From: Rhodococcus yunnanensis NBRC 103083
GTDB lineage: Bacteria > Actinomycetota > Actinomycetes > Mycobacteriales > Mycobacteriaceae
Assembly: GCF_001895005.1 (NCBI RefSeq)
Contig: NZ_BCXH01000015.1
Span: forward strand, 62,001-126,000
Length of the DNA: 64,000 nucleotides
Direction of reading: 5' to 3'
The translations under genes were made by a program, and so were the position numbers. The notes under the pieces were generated by a model, which did not search any database, had not been told where the DNA came from, and was given only the letters and a program-made list of their open reading frames with translations. Each line of letters begins with the position of its first letter. Positions within the stretch are counted from its first letter, which is position 1. Positions 32,527 to 42,214 of the stretch are shown here, piece by piece.

Positions 32527-33231
32527 TCAATCGTTCGTGTAGCCGAGTGCGAGACGTAGCGCTCTTGCTTCGTCAAGGTCCGGCGAGTGTGGATCGCCTG
32601 AGAGTCGAAAGACAGTCCCGTGAACGGCTTCGCTGACATCGACGGTTCCAGGAAGGAGCGCGAGGTCCACGTCGACGGCACTTGCGACGTACGTCAACCA
32701 TCCGACCGGAATCTCCTTTGCACGTCGGTTGATCTTCTGCGCTTTCCGAAATGATGCGGTTAGTGCCGACGCATGATCGGGCTGCCATGTTTCGATAAGG
32801 GTATCGAAGGATTCTTTGACCACGGGTGCTGTTCCGGTGGCGGGGATTGCATGGTCAGGGTTGGGGAAGTCGAATTGCACGAAGTTGCCGGTGCGCACGT
32901 TTTCGACGTTGCACCGGACGCGGTACTTCACGGGACGGTCATTGTGAAGGCGGGCCAGGGTGAAGCTGAATCCGCTGCCGTCCATTACCTCACCGCGATC
33001 GTTCATGAGCCTGCTGGACTCGACCAACTCCGAGAGGCCATCCAAACCTGTTGGCAAGGAATCTAGATCGGCGGCACTGGATGCGCCGCCCTCGGGAATC
33101 ACGAGCCAATTCGAGAACAGATCTCGTTGCGCTGGAATGCCATCGACCGACTTGCTGAGCCGCTCTGCGCACTGGTAGGCCGACTCCGAGCGTGGTCCCC
33201 ACGCGAGCCCAACCGTCAAGCTTTCACTCAC
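32527..33231 (-). CDS. Imm52-family immunity protein
   Basis: A 234-residue cytoplasmic protein. GTG 33231 is preceded by GGAGGGACGTAGG; an ATG at 33246 is an alternative. The opening 'TVGLAWGPRSESAYQCAERL' matches the Imm52 pattern (aromatic-W-G-x-R-x-E-S...C-A), a family reported beside Tox-REase-5 nuclease toxins, which is exactly its neighbour. Later, 'DLFSNWLVIPEGG' and 'GWLTYVASAVDVDL' also fit. It should neutralise the toxin by direct binding. It is intact although the toxin gene is broken. Confidence 0.78.
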   Translation of the reverse strand: MSESLTVGLAWGPRSESAYQCAERLSKSVDGIPAQRDLFSNWLVIPEGGASSAADLDSLPTGLDGLSELVESSRLMNDRGEVMDGSGFSFTLARLHNDRPVKYRVRCNVENVRTGNFVQFDFPNPDHAIPATGTAPVVKESFDTLIETWQPDHASALTASFRKAQKINRRAKEIPVGWLTYVASAVDVDLALLPGTVDVSEAVHGTVFRLSGDPHSPDLDEARALRLALGYTND

Positions 33232-33250
33232 CCTACGTCCCTCCATCTCG

Positions 33251-34321
33251 TTACTTCGGCGGAACAAAGACAACCTCGATCTGACCGAAACCGGCAGCAT
33301 CGAGAGTATTCTGCATCGCCTCAGCGGCGCGTTCGTCGGCAGCAGACCACACAACCGGAGTGTCACCCGCCGCAGCCAGCTGACGTTCGGCTTGTTTAAG
33401 AAGCTCGTCGTCGCCTTTGAAGAACGGTTTCCACTCACCATTCGCATCCAGAAACTGCTCGTATCCGGGACCTTTGGCGTCCTGAAGTGCCCCTCCGCGA
33501 ACCCGTCGAACGCAACCCCGTCGACAACATACTCGGTTCCGGGTGGGCTACCGGTTACCTGCTCCTGGTACTCCATGGCCCGCTCGGACATGTGGTGGTT
33601 TCGAGCTTCCCATTGGCCTGGGCCATCGTCGGAGCGGAATACATCCGGGATCTTTGACAGGATCTCGTCTACGGATGCGACTGCACCGAACTTGTCCTGC
33701 AAGTAGGCGATGACTGCTGCGCCGCTGACAACGCCGGTCGCGGTCAGCGCTGCGGTTGCTAGAACCGATGGCGGAGGCGAACCCGATGATCACAAGCGGG
33801 AAGAAGCCCTGCATGCCGCCGTTCGAGTCGCCCAGCGCCGCAGTCGTAGACTCCACTGCTGACGCCGCGGCCGCATCTGCGGCCAGGAGTTCCGCCTGCG
33901 CTACGGTAATCGCTGTTGTCCACTCAGCGAGCTTTGCAGCCGCATCCGGTGCATCTGGGTCCAACGGGACTAGCGCCCAATTGTCGGACACAAGAATGCC
34001 GTTCGCTTCCGCAAGCTTGGCGAGGTGGAGCAACCGTAACCGGGCAGTGGCAATATTCGCCAAGCCGAATGTGACGTCCGCCCGAATTTGCTTGATCCCG
34101 CCAGCCGTGATCTTCGCGCCGTTAGCGAGTGTGTCGATCTGCTCACTGGCGGCATCATGGGCGCTACCGCTCCACGCCCCATCTGAGGGCGTGCCCGACA
34201 CGTGCGAGCTGAGACGCTTGCTCTGACTCGAGAGTCTTTCCGCAATGTCGTCCAGCATCTTGATTTGTGCGGACGCGGAGGTTGGATCCCACGTCGAGAT
34301 GGCTTCCCGCTGATAGCTCAC
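33251..34321 (-). pseudogene. WXG-type polymorphic toxin with Tox-REase-5 nuclease end, two frameshifts
   Basis: The N-terminal part (GTG 34321) is a WXG100-like helical domain with 'DGAWSGSAHDAASEQIDTLA', marking a type VII secretion substrate. Near 33765 the frame changes into 'LATAALTATGVVSGAAVIAY' + 'LQDKFGAV', a hydrophobic hinge. The C-terminal domain starts with 'HHMSERAMEYQEQVTGSPPG' and reaches 'VAFDGFAEG'; at a run of four C (33490-33493) the frame changes again into 'ALQDAKGPGYEQFL', 'QAERQLAAAGDTPVVWSAAD', ending at 33251. These are the restriction-endonuclease-fold catalytic blocks of Tox-REase-5. One base at each site would repair it. Confidence 0.77.
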
Positions 34322-34538
34322 TCGTCGAACTTCTGAAGCGACTGGGCAAATGCGTCATCGGTCCTCTTCCTAGCCACCCGCTGAGGCGGTGACGTTGAAG
34401 CCGCTGGCAGGCGGCACTTTCACGCGCGTCACATACACACCGTGAAAAGGCCTTGCTGGCTCGACCAAAAGTGGCTCACGAGCCGATCAAGCGCCGATAC
34501 TCGATCAGAGATAATCTGATACTTGCGGCCGGGATGAA

Positions 34539-37289
34539 TCAGGCAGCCTCGACCATGAGTCTCACTAGTTGTGTTCGATTGTTTATTCCCAGCTTTCGAT
34601 AAATGTGTGTCAGATGGATATCGACGGTCCGGGGACTCAGGTGCAGCAGATCAGCTATTGCCCGGGTCCGCATTCCAGTTGCCGTGATCTGCGCGATCTC
34701 CACCTCTCGCCGGGTCAGCGACGCGAGTGCGGGGGGTGGTGTGGTAGCGGTCTCTCTCGAAATCGGTATGACCTTGCGGCGAGTGGACTCGGTGTTCTCG
34801 TAGACGACGGACTTGCCGGCCCGATGTGCGAGTTCTCGCGCCGCCCGCAGGTCCGGGGCGCCGTTACCATCCTGTCCGGCGGCTGAGGCTAGGGCCCCCG
34901 CTTCGTTGAGTGCACGGATCTGCGGTCCCCGCATACTCAGCTCCGCAAAAAGCTGCGCGGACCGGCGATACAGCTCGGCCGCCACCAGATGCTGCTCGCG
35001 CATCCGAGCCAGATGACCCGCCGCCAGAGTGGCATAAGCGTTCGCGTGTCCGGCCGCACCGGCACCGGACGCCGCCTGCTGGGCGCGGTCGACCCAATCG
35101 ACTGTGATTGGGTCGTCCTGGTCGGCGCCGATGTCGGCCAGGGTTTCGTAGCACCAGGGACGCATCGACGGTGCAATGAACGACAGATCGGCTCCCGCCC
35201 CTGTGGATAAGATGACGGCGGCGCAGCGATCAGCGTCCCCGTGCATCTTCAGCGCGGAGGCCAGTTGTAGTGCTGCATTCGTGCCGAACCACCAGCCGCC
35301 CAACTTCCGAGTAACGAGCGCCTTCTCTGCGGACTGGACGGAGACCGAGCTACCGTCTACCCGGTCACTCCAGGAAAGATACGAGTATTCGAGCACTTCG
35401 GCGACCTCTGCGACCCGGCCGGCGCCGAGTGCCCTCGCCGCGGTCTTTGCATCGGTGGCGATCCGTTGGGCGGTATCGACAAGCGCTTTGCAGTGGTAGG
35501 CCGTACTCAGTCCTATGAGAATGACAGGTGTCATGCAGGACAGCCCGTGTTTATGTGCGATGGACATCTGGCGCTCGAAATGAGCTATAGCGGAATCGAA
35601 TTGCGCTGTCATGATCTCGGACCATCCGAGGATGGCGAGGTAGTCGGGATAGTCGTCCAGTTCGTCGTCTGTGGAGAGTATCGCAAGCTCGGCGGCATGC
35701 GATATTTTCTGCGCTGCGCTCGCGAAGTCGCCGTGGTAGGCGGCGGACAGGGCCGCCATGCCGACCATCGCGAGCTCGTCCACGTTCGTCATCTGATGGG
35801 CATGTCGCGAGTTACGGCGTGGTGGCACCGATCCGAGTTGGTCGATGTCAGGAAGTTCTCCGTCGAACATGCCAACGATCGTGAGGCGGGCGACCATTCG
35901 AATCTTGTCTGTGAGTCGATGGTTACTCGGTCTGCTGATCTCGACCTGGAGATCAGTGCGTGCGGACACGTCCTCCTCGAGAAAGCACTTGATCAGGGCC
36001 AGATCTGTCACGATCAACGAACGTTGGCGATCTGTGGCGCCGACACGCTGCTGCGTCAGGATGGCCGCTGCGTCGACCAGTTTTCCCTGAGTGACGAGTG
36101 CCTTCGCGAGGAGACGGTTCTGCTGAACGGCCTGATCGCCCGGGGTTGCGACGTCCGCAGCTATACGCAACCATCTGATTGCGTCATCGGGGCGGTCTGC
36201 GAGGACCTCCTGGGCCGCGAGGCTGAACGTCTCGAGACCGGAAGCGCATCGGCTCGCCGCGATTTCGAGATGACTCGCGAGCGTGGGTGCTTTGGCTGTC
36301 TCGGCGAGCACCACTGAAGCACTCAGGTGAAGCTTCTTTCGGTGGGCCGGCCGGATCTGGCGGTACACTGCGTGACGAACCAACTCGTGCCGGAACCGGA
36401 ATACCTGCGGCTCCAGGGTCGGTCGGATCAGATCGTGGTCGAGTAGTTCTTCCTGCGTTTCGGCAACGTCGATCGACTGCTCGAGGAGCTGGGCGGCATA
36501 AACGATCGAAAAAGTGCTGCCGAGTATCGCTGCCGCCTGCAGGAGAGTTGTACCGGAGCGCGTCAAAGCCTCGGTCTCACCAGCGACGAGATCGTCGAAC
36601 TGGGTGTCGGCAGGGTTGTCGTCGACTGTCCACTCCCAAGTAGATGATTTTGCCAGGAACAGTAGATACCGCGGCACTCCATTACTGGCGCTGTGTACGT
36701 TCATCAGATCGAGTCCGGACATTTCTGCCAGTGCGGACGATTGCTCAACGGTCAATGGCGGCAACGGCATACGGATTGTATGACCTGTCTCACATCCCTT
36801 GGCAAGAGCTGAGCGCAGTGCCGAAGTTGCTTGGCGGGGACGATACGAGAGTACGAGTAGCACCGGGCCGCCAAGTGGGTGGCGGGTGAGGTATTCGACC
36901 AGCTGAATACTTTCGTCGTCCGCGTGATGGAAATCATCGAGCACGAGGAGCGTTGGGATCGAGCGTAATTCGTGCAATGCCCTGTGTAGCTCTTGCATGG
37001 TCGGCTGGGTGCCTCGCGGCGCTGCGTCTTCCAGTAGGGGCGAGAGCGCTGACAGGGGTGAGCGCCGATCTTGCGCCGCACTACGGCCGTGGAGAACAGC
37101 AATGCCAAGATCTTTTGCCTGTTGGCACATTCCGACGACGAGGCGGGTCTTACCGGAGCCGGGTTCACCTGCCAGCGCTATCAATCCGCCAGTACCCTTG
37201 GCCAGTTGGTGAAGCGCGTCGGTCAGTTCGGCGGCTTCAGATGTGCGTACCTGAACGGTATCGGCTGAGGTGAGGCGCGCAAAGTCCAC
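34539..37289 (-). CDS. Large ATP-binding LuxR (LAL/MalT-like) regulator
   Basis: A 916-residue regulator. N-terminal AAA/NACHT-like ATPase: Walker A 'LAGEPGSGKTRLVVGM' (about residue 38), Walker B 'TLLVLDDFHHADDESI'. A long TPR-like middle follows. The C-terminal LuxR helix-turn-helix is 'LTRREVEIAQITATGMRTRA' + 'IADLLHLSPRTVDIHLTHIY'. LAL proteins switch on natural product or catabolic genes in response to a ligand. It is transcribed away from the broken aldo/keto reductase and toward the toxin/biosynthetic region. Regulation of the PheRS/carrier cluster is possible but not shown by any site I can see. Confidence 0.9.
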   Translation of the reverse strand: MDFARLTSADTVQVRTSEAAELTDALHQLAKGTGGLIALAGEPGSGKTRLVVGMCQQAKDLGIAVLHGRSAAQDRRSPLSALSPLLEDAAPRGTQPTMQELHRALHELRSIPTLLVLDDFHHADDESIQLVEYLTRHPLGGPVLLVLSYRPRQATSALRSALAKGCETGHTIRMPLPPLTVEQSSALAEMSGLDLMNVHSASNGVPRYLLFLAKSSTWEWTVDDNPADTQFDDLVAGETEALTRSGTTLLQAAAILGSTFSIVYAAQLLEQSIDVAETQEELLDHDLIRPTLEPQVFRFRHELVRHAVYRQIRPAHRKKLHLSASVVLAETAKAPTLASHLEIAASRCASGLETFSLAAQEVLADRPDDAIRWLRIAADVATPGDQAVQQNRLLAKALVTQGKLVDAAAILTQQRVGATDRQRSLIVTDLALIKCFLEEDVSARTDLQVEISRPSNHRLTDKIRMVARLTIVGMFDGELPDIDQLGSVPPRRNSRHAHQMTNVDELAMVGMAALSAAYHGDFASAAQKISHAAELAILSTDDELDDYPDYLAILGWSEIMTAQFDSAIAHFERQMSIAHKHGLSCMTPVILIGLSTAYHCKALVDTAQRIATDAKTAARALGAGRVAEVAEVLEYSYLSWSDRVDGSSVSVQSAEKALVTRKLGGWWFGTNAALQLASALKMHGDADRCAAVILSTGAGADLSFIAPSMRPWCYETLADIGADQDDPITVDWVDRAQQAASGAGAAGHANAYATLAAGHLARMREQHLVAAELYRRSAQLFAELSMRGPQIRALNEAGALASAAGQDGNGAPDLRAARELAHRAGKSVVYENTESTRRKVIPISRETATTPPPALASLTRREVEIAQITATGMRTRAIADLLHLSPRTVDIHLTHIYRKLGINNRTQLVRLMVEAA

Positions 37290-37446
37290 TCAACTAGGTT
37301 CCCCTGCCGGTCGTGGAAGCTCAAGATTAAAGGCAAGCACTGATTTTAAAGAAAGGTCTTCTTTGTCGCCGTATTGACAGGCGGGCCGGATCTGCGGAAG
37401 CGAGTCGACGGGTCAGACCCGGCCCTGCCGGTAGAGATCACCCGCG

Positions 37447-38450
37447 TCAGAGGTCGACGAACTGGAGACTAAAATCTGTCAGCTTGTTACCTCGTACCAG
37501 GGAGGCAGGTAGAGCCCTTTCGATCTCTTTGACCTCGTCGGCGCTCAGCAGTATCGATGTCGCACGGAGGTTCTCTTCGAGATGATCGACGCGTCGCGTG
37601 CCGGGGATGGGGATCACGTCTTCCCCCTGATGCAACAGCCATGCGAGCGCAAGCTCACCCGGGGTCGCGCCGTGCTCGCGAGCGAGTTGTTCGAAAGGCG
37701 CCAGTAGGGCGAGATTGGCGTCGAAGTTCTCCTCGCTCAGTCGCGGTTGGGCCGCGTAACGGAAGTCATTGGCGTCGAATGCTTGACGCGACCGATAACG
37801 GCCGGTGAGAAATCCTCGACCAAGTGGTGCGTTCGGAACAATTGCTATCCCCAGTTCCCGCGCGGTCGGGGCGATTTCGGCTTCGATTTCCCGGGACCAC
37901 ACCGACCACTCGGTCTGCAACGCGGTGATGGGATGTACCGCGTGTGCGCGTCGAATCGTCGCAGGTGCTGCCTCGGAGAGGCCGACGTGCAGGATGTCAC
38001 CGGCTCTGACCAAGTCCGCCAGGGCTCCGACGGTTTCTTCGATGGGTGTGTTCACGTCCACACGCGCTTGATAGTAGATGTCGATGTGGTCGGTTCCGAG
38101 GCGCTGTAACGAACCGTGGACGGCCTGCTTGACTAAGCTGCGTCGCCACGAACTTCCTGACCGATTCCGTTGTCGGCGCGTCTGACTCCGAACTTTGTCG
38201 CGATCTGGACCTCCTCGCGGTGCGGAGCCAAGGCGCGTCCGAGCAATCGTTCATTCTCGCCGTGACCATACACATCACTGGTGTCGAACAGGGTCACGCC
38301 CAACTCCACCGCTCGCTGCATTGTCGCGAGCGACTCCGACTCGTCGGTGGGCCCATAGAATTCGCTCATTCCCAGACCGCCGAGGCCAAGAGCGGCGACT
38401 CGTCCAGTTCCGAGTGTGCGTACGGTAGTTCGGTCATTCCTATGCTCCAT
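37447..38450 (-). pseudogene. Aldo/keto reductase gene, frameshifted and lacking the catalytic His
   Basis: The N-terminal half from ATG 38450 has '[20 protein letters not shown]' (Asp, Tyr) and '[15 protein letters not shown]' (Lys). The frame changes near 38135; the continuation is '[20 protein letters not shown]' + '[20 protein letters not shown]'. The family normally reads Y-Y-Q-H-R here, so the catalytic His is Ala. The remaining C-terminal half is complete to 37447 ('[19 protein letters not shown]'). With two lesions it is very likely inactive. It precedes, on the same strand, nothing else of the operon; the DHA2 exporter lies upstream. Confidence 0.8.
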
Positions 38451-38575
38451 ATGGTGTTGTGGGTGTGGTCGTCTTTCAGCCTGTAACAACGGTCTAATGG
38501 CGGGCTTGAGGTCTCGGTGGCGCCCCTCGAGCCCGCCACGAGGTGTCGTTTTCGACTGCGTGTTCGGGGTGATGT

Positions 38576-40057
38576 CTAGGTGGTCCCAACGGTGTCTTGT
38601 TTGCTTCTCTCCGGCGTGAACCAGAAGCCGAGAGTGACGATGATGGCAAGCGCTGCGATTCCCGCCGACCACTGGAAGACGGACGATATTTGAGGACCGT
38701 CACCGGATGTGTACGGGATGAGCAGTATTGCGATGCCGAGGGAGCCGCCAAATGTCAAGGCGGTCTGCAGGATGCCTGCCGTGATGCCGGTATCTTCTGC
38801 GGCGGTGCTGCCGAGGATGATCATATTGAAAGGCACGATTGCCAATCCGACTCCCGCGCCGAGCACGACCAGCCAAGGAAACACATCTGACCAATATTCG
38901 CTACCGCCGTCGAGCCGGATCAGCAGTGCCACAGCCACAGTCACGATCACCAATCCGATCAGCCCTCGCAGTTTGAGGCTGACCGCCGCAAGGTAGCGCG
39001 GTGCGAACTGGGCGACGACAAAAATTGCAACGGCAAAGGGAAGGATCGCGAACCCGGTGGCGAGGGGTCGCAAGCCGAGGCTCGAGGCGAGGTACTGCGG
39101 AATAAAGAACAGGAACGAGGTCAGGACCGCCGCAAGCAGCAGCAGGTCGATGAAGCCTCCGAGGCGCACGCGCGATGCGAAGATACGGCCGGGTAGCAGT
39201 GGATCGTGTGTGCGGCCGTCCACGGCGACGAAGACTCCCAGCAGAACCAGGGCGGCGGTCAACGAGAACAGCGTCCACGCGTCACTCCACCCGTCGTGTG
39301 ATGCGCGAACCAAGCCGTAGACGCCGGAAGTGAGCGCAGCCGTTACGAGTGCTGAGCTGATGACGCCAAGTGAACGTTTCGTCGGCGCAGCGCTCGGCGG
39401 ATGGATCGTCTTGATGCCGATGAGCACGATCACCACCGCAAGCGGTGTGTTGATCAGCAAGCTCCAGCGCCAACCACCGGCTTCGGTGACCAGGGCTCCG
39501 AGTATGAGGCCTGAGGCAGCGCCCAATCCGGTGACTGTCGAGTAGAGGCCGAATGCCCGCTGCTGCCTGGCGCCCTGGAAGAGCGCGGCCAGCAGAGCGA
39601 GACCGGCCGGACCTGCGAGTGCTGCACCCGCGCCCTGTCCGATGCGGCCGATGATCAGGGTTGCAAAGTTCGGTGCGAGCCCGGCGACGAGTGAAGCCGC
39701 AGCAATCGACGAAGCTCCGGCGAGGAACACTGTTTTGTGCCCGAGCGCGTCTCCGAGACGTCCGCCGAGAAGGAGGAAGCCTCCAAAGGCGAGGAGGAAA
39801 GCGTTCAAGACCCAGGATGCGCCCGCTTCGGTGATCCCAAGATCCGCGCGGAGCTCCGGAAGAGCGACGTTGACGATCGTGCCATCGAGCTGAAGCATGA
39901 ACTCGGCGCTGACGATGGCTGCGAGAGCCAATCCTCCTGCCAGCGGTGCTCCGGTGTCCGACGATGCGGGCTTCGTCTGGTCGGGTGGGTCGAGCTCGGC
40001 GACATCGGGTTCAGGGCCATCCACGTTCGTGGTGGCGGATCTGGCCTGTTCACTCAA
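38576..40057 (-). CDS. DHA2-family (14-helix) MFS drug exporter
   Basis: A 493-residue EmrB/QacA-type transporter. Motif D1-like 'MLQLDGTIVNVALPELRADL' and 'ASWVLNAFLLAFGGFLLLGG' + 'RLGDALG' are typical of DHA2 proton antiporters, and about 14 membrane helices are visible. It is divergent from a TetR gene 100 bases away with an inverted repeat in between, the classic arrangement of a repressor-controlled efflux pump. The substrate is unknown. The downstream broken aldo/keto reductase was probably in the same transcript. Confidence 0.9.
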   Translation of the reverse strand: MSEQARSATTNVDGPEPDVAELDPPDQTKPASSDTGAPLAGGLALAAIVSAEFMLQLDGTIVNVALPELRADLGITEAGASWVLNAFLLAFGGFLLLGGRLGDALGHKTVFLAGASSIAAASLVAGLAPNFATLIIGRIGQGAGAALAGPAGLALLAALFQGARQQRAFGLYSTVTGLGAASGLILGALVTEAGGWRWSLLINTPLAVVIVLIGIKTIHPPSAAPTKRSLGVISSALVTAALTSGVYGLVRASHDGWSDAWTLFSLTAALVLLGVFVAVDGRTHDPLLPGRIFASRVRLGGFIDLLLLAAVLTSFLFFIPQYLASSLGLRPLATGFAILPFAVAIFVVAQFAPRYLAAVSLKLRGLIGLVIVTVAVALLIRLDGGSEYWSDVFPWLVVLGAGVGLAIVPFNMIILGSTAAEDTGITAGILQTALTFGGSLGIAILLIPYTSGDGPQISSVFQWSAGIAALAIIVTLGFWFTPERSKQDTVGTT

Positions 40058-40090
40058 TTTGTTCCTCCGGTTGATAGGGGGGCTTAAGGT

Positions 40091-40135
40091 GAGCCTGGTT
40101 CGAGTTACTCTGGAATGGTAAGTCGAGACAGCCTC
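40091..40135. promoter_or_regulatory. Imperfect 18-bp inverted repeat, probable TetR operator
   Basis: GAGCCTGGTTCGAGTTAC (40091-40108), 9-base spacer, GTAAGTCGAGACAGCCTC (40118-40135); 14 of 18 positions are complementary. It lies between the start codons of the DHA2 exporter (40057) and the TetR gene (40158). Confidence 0.68.
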
Positions 40136-40157
40136 AGTTTGTCAACAGGAGAGTCAG

Positions 40158-40772
40158 ATGAAGCGAGATAAGGCGTATGTGGCCAAGAGGCCGAAGCGGG
40201 CCGACGGGCAGCGAAACTACGATGCTGTGCTGTCGGCCGCAGCGAAAGCCTTTGCCGTCGAGGGTGCGGATGCGTCTCTGGCCGACATCGCCGCGGCGGC
40301 AGGGGTAGCCGTCGGAACGTTGTACGGTCACTTTCCCACCAGGGAGTGTCTGGTCGAAGCGTCGACCCGCGATGGTCTCGATCGACTGGTACGGCATGCC
40401 GACGAGGTCTCGGCGCAGCTCGATCCCTACTCGGCGCTAGTCGACTGGATGAAGCGAACTGTACTGCACTTCAGCACATTTCGAGGTCTGGTGGGAATTC
40501 TGACCAAGAGCATGTACGACGAAGGAACACCGTCGCATCACTCGTGTCTGGCGATGCACGCAGCTGGCGCAAAATTGTTGAACGGAGCGCACCGCGTCGG
40601 GACTGTCCGTGATGATCTGACTGTCGATGAACTGTTCGATGTGTTGTCGGCGGTTGCCTGGCTTCGCGAGGCGGCGGATCAGGACGTCGAGCGAAGGTCG
40701 TCGCGCACCTTCGAGATCATGTTAGCGGGGATCAGCAGTTCAGTGCCGCCGGCCGAGTTTTCGTCTTCGTGA
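40158..40772 (+). CDS. TetR-family repressor of the adjacent exporter
   Basis: A 204-residue TetR protein. The N-terminal HTH is 'SLADIAAAAGVAVGTLYGHF' followed by 'PTRECLVEA', the canonical TetR signature. The C-terminal ligand domain ends 'DLTVDELFDVLSAVAWLREA'. It most likely represses itself and the divergent DHA2 exporter through the repeat at 40091-40135. It is close to the family of regulators that keep flavin- or quinone-related efflux genes off; ligand unknown. The next operon starts 90 bases downstream on the same strand. Confidence 0.92.
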   Translation: MKRDKAYVAKRPKRADGQRNYDAVLSAAAKAFAVEGADASLADIAAAAGVAVGTLYGHFPTRECLVEASTRDGLDRLVRHADEVSAQLDPYSALVDWMKRTVLHFSTFRGLVGILTKSMYDEGTPSHHSCLAMHAAGAKLLNGAHRVGTVRDDLTVDELFDVLSAVAWLREAADQDVERRSSRTFEIMLAGISSSVPPAEFSSS

Positions 40773-40796
40773 TTTCAGGCGGCCTTTAGGTCGACG

Positions 40797-40865
40797 ATGC
40801 AACGTAGACGGCTGACGCTGATGGGCGAGGACGGGAGCAAGAGCATGACGGAGTCGAAGCTGTGA
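40797..40865 (+). CDS. Short upstream reading frame coupled to the NtaA-like gene
   Basis: ATG 40797 opens 22 codons, 'MQRRRLTLMGEDGSKSM' and on, whose stop overlaps the GTG start of the next gene (GTGA at 40862-40865). The arginine-rich opening resembles short leader peptides found before sulfur-assimilation operons in actinobacteria, but it lacks their cysteine run. It may act only to deliver ribosomes to the monooxygenase start. No clear ribosome site is seen for it. Confidence 0.35.
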   Translation: MQRRRLTLMGEDGSKSMTESKL

Positions 40866-42214
40866 CTTTTGGATCGGTCGACATCGGATCACGTGAACTG
40901 ATCCTCAATGTTCATCCGGTGGGAACCGGAAACCACCCTGGAGCCTGGCGGTGGCCGGGCGCTGACCCGCGTGCTTTCGCGAAGTTGGACGGCTATCTGG
41001 AAGCCGCCAAGGTGGCCGAGCGAGGCAAGCTGGATGCGATCTTCCTGGCAGACGTGCCGGGACTACACGCGCCGATCACCGACTACCCGATTGTCAACGG
41101 GCTGGAACCGACCATCATCCTGTCCGCCATCGCGGCCGTGACGGACCGTATCGGTCTTGTGGCGTCTATCTCGACGTCCTCGAATGAGCCCTACAACGTT
41201 GCGCGCCGACTGAGGGCGCTCGACCTCGCGAGCAATGGGCGGGCCGGATGGAACGCGATCACCACATCGAATCCCTTGGTGTCCCTCAATTTCGCGAATG
41301 AACTCCAGCCCTCGGACGAGAGATACGCGCGGGCCGACGAGTTCGTGGCAGTGGTGAAGGCCCTCTGGGACAGTTGGCGGCCCGATGCGTTGGTCGCCGA
41401 CGTCGGGACCGGGCTGTTCGCGGATATGACCAAGATCGTCCCGATTGACCATCACGGAACCTTCTACGACGTGCGTGGACCGATCACATTGCCGCCGTCC
41501 CAGCAGGGGCATCCGGTGATATTCCACGCGGGTGTGTCCGATTCGTCGCGTAGGCTGACCGCGCGCACTGGCGAGGCGATGTTCAGCGCTGTTCCTGATA
41601 TCGAAACCGCGCACGCGGAGAAGACTCAAATCGGCCGGCTCAGTGCCGAACTGGGGCGACCCGAGGGGGCGGTTCGGTATTGCCCCGGTCTGATCACCAG
41701 TGTGGGCAGTACCGAAGCAGAAGCTCTGGTTCGCCGCGAGCAACTCGACGAATTGAGTGACCTCGACGGCTTGGTCCGTGGACTGGCAGGCGTCCTCGGG
41801 GTAGACCCCGGCCATCTCGAATTGGACAAGCCGGTGCCGGTATCGATACGTGAGAGATTGACCGGTCACCAAGGTCGCGGCCGTCGCGCGATCGACCTGG
41901 TGCTACACGGTTTCACGGTTCGGGACGTGATCCGCAGGGGTGGTGCCAGCGGCCACATCACGGCAGCAGGAACGCCGGAGCACATCGCGGATCTGATCGA
42001 GAAGTGGTACACGGCAGGGGCAGTGGATGGATTCACGGTGATGCCGGACGTTACCTTTGATGGTCTTCCGGCGTTTGTGGACTTCGTTGTGCCGCTACTG
42101 CAGAAACGGGGAATCTTCCGAAAGGAATACCGTGGGACCACGCTGCGGGATCATTACAGACTCGGTGCGCCTGAGGTTGCCACCCGCACTGAACTGGTGA
42201 GGCATTCGCGATGA
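40862..42214 (+). CDS. NtaA/SnaA/DszA-family flavin-dependent monooxygenase
   Basis: A 450-residue bacterial-luciferase-like monooxygenase, using FMNH2 from a separate reductase. Family marks are 'HPVGTGNHPGAWRWPGADP', 'ERGKLDAIFLADVPG', 'LASNGRAGWNAITTSNPLVS' with the N-x-V-T-S-like segment, and 'GTPEHIADLIEKWYTAGAVD'. Members split C-N or C-S bonds (nitrilotriacetate, dibenzothiophene sulfone, dimethyl sulfide) or hydroxylate other substrates. It starts an operon with a second luciferase-like enzyme and a peptide-type ABC importer, indicating uptake and oxidative breakdown of a small organic N- or S-compound. Confidence 0.88.
   Translation: MTFGSVDIGSRELILNVHPVGTGNHPGAWRWPGADPRAFAKLDGYLEAAKVAERGKLDAIFLADVPGLHAPITDYPIVNGLEPTIILSAIAAVTDRIGLVASISTSSNEPYNVARRLRALDLASNGRAGWNAITTSNPLVSLNFANELQPSDERYARADEFVAVVKALWDSWRPDALVADVGTGLFADMTKIVPIDHHGTFYDVRGPITLPPSQQGHPVIFHAGVSDSSRRLTARTGEAMFSAVPDIETAHAEKTQIGRLSAELGRPEGAVRYCPGLITSVGSTEAEALVRREQLDELSDLDGLVRGLAGVLGVDPGHLELDKPVPVSIRERLTGHQGRGRRAIDLVLHGFTVRDVIRRGGASGHITAAGTPEHIADLIEKWYTAGAVDGFTVMPDVTFDGLPAFVDFVVPLLQKRGIFRKEYRGTTLRDHYRLGAPEVATRTELVRHSR

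Noticed and set aside
34340-34538. Short minus-strand frame ending 'VPPASGFNVTASAGG' before the toxin gene
   Set aside because: Could be the tail of a lost gene, but no start, ribosome site or recognisable domain was found.
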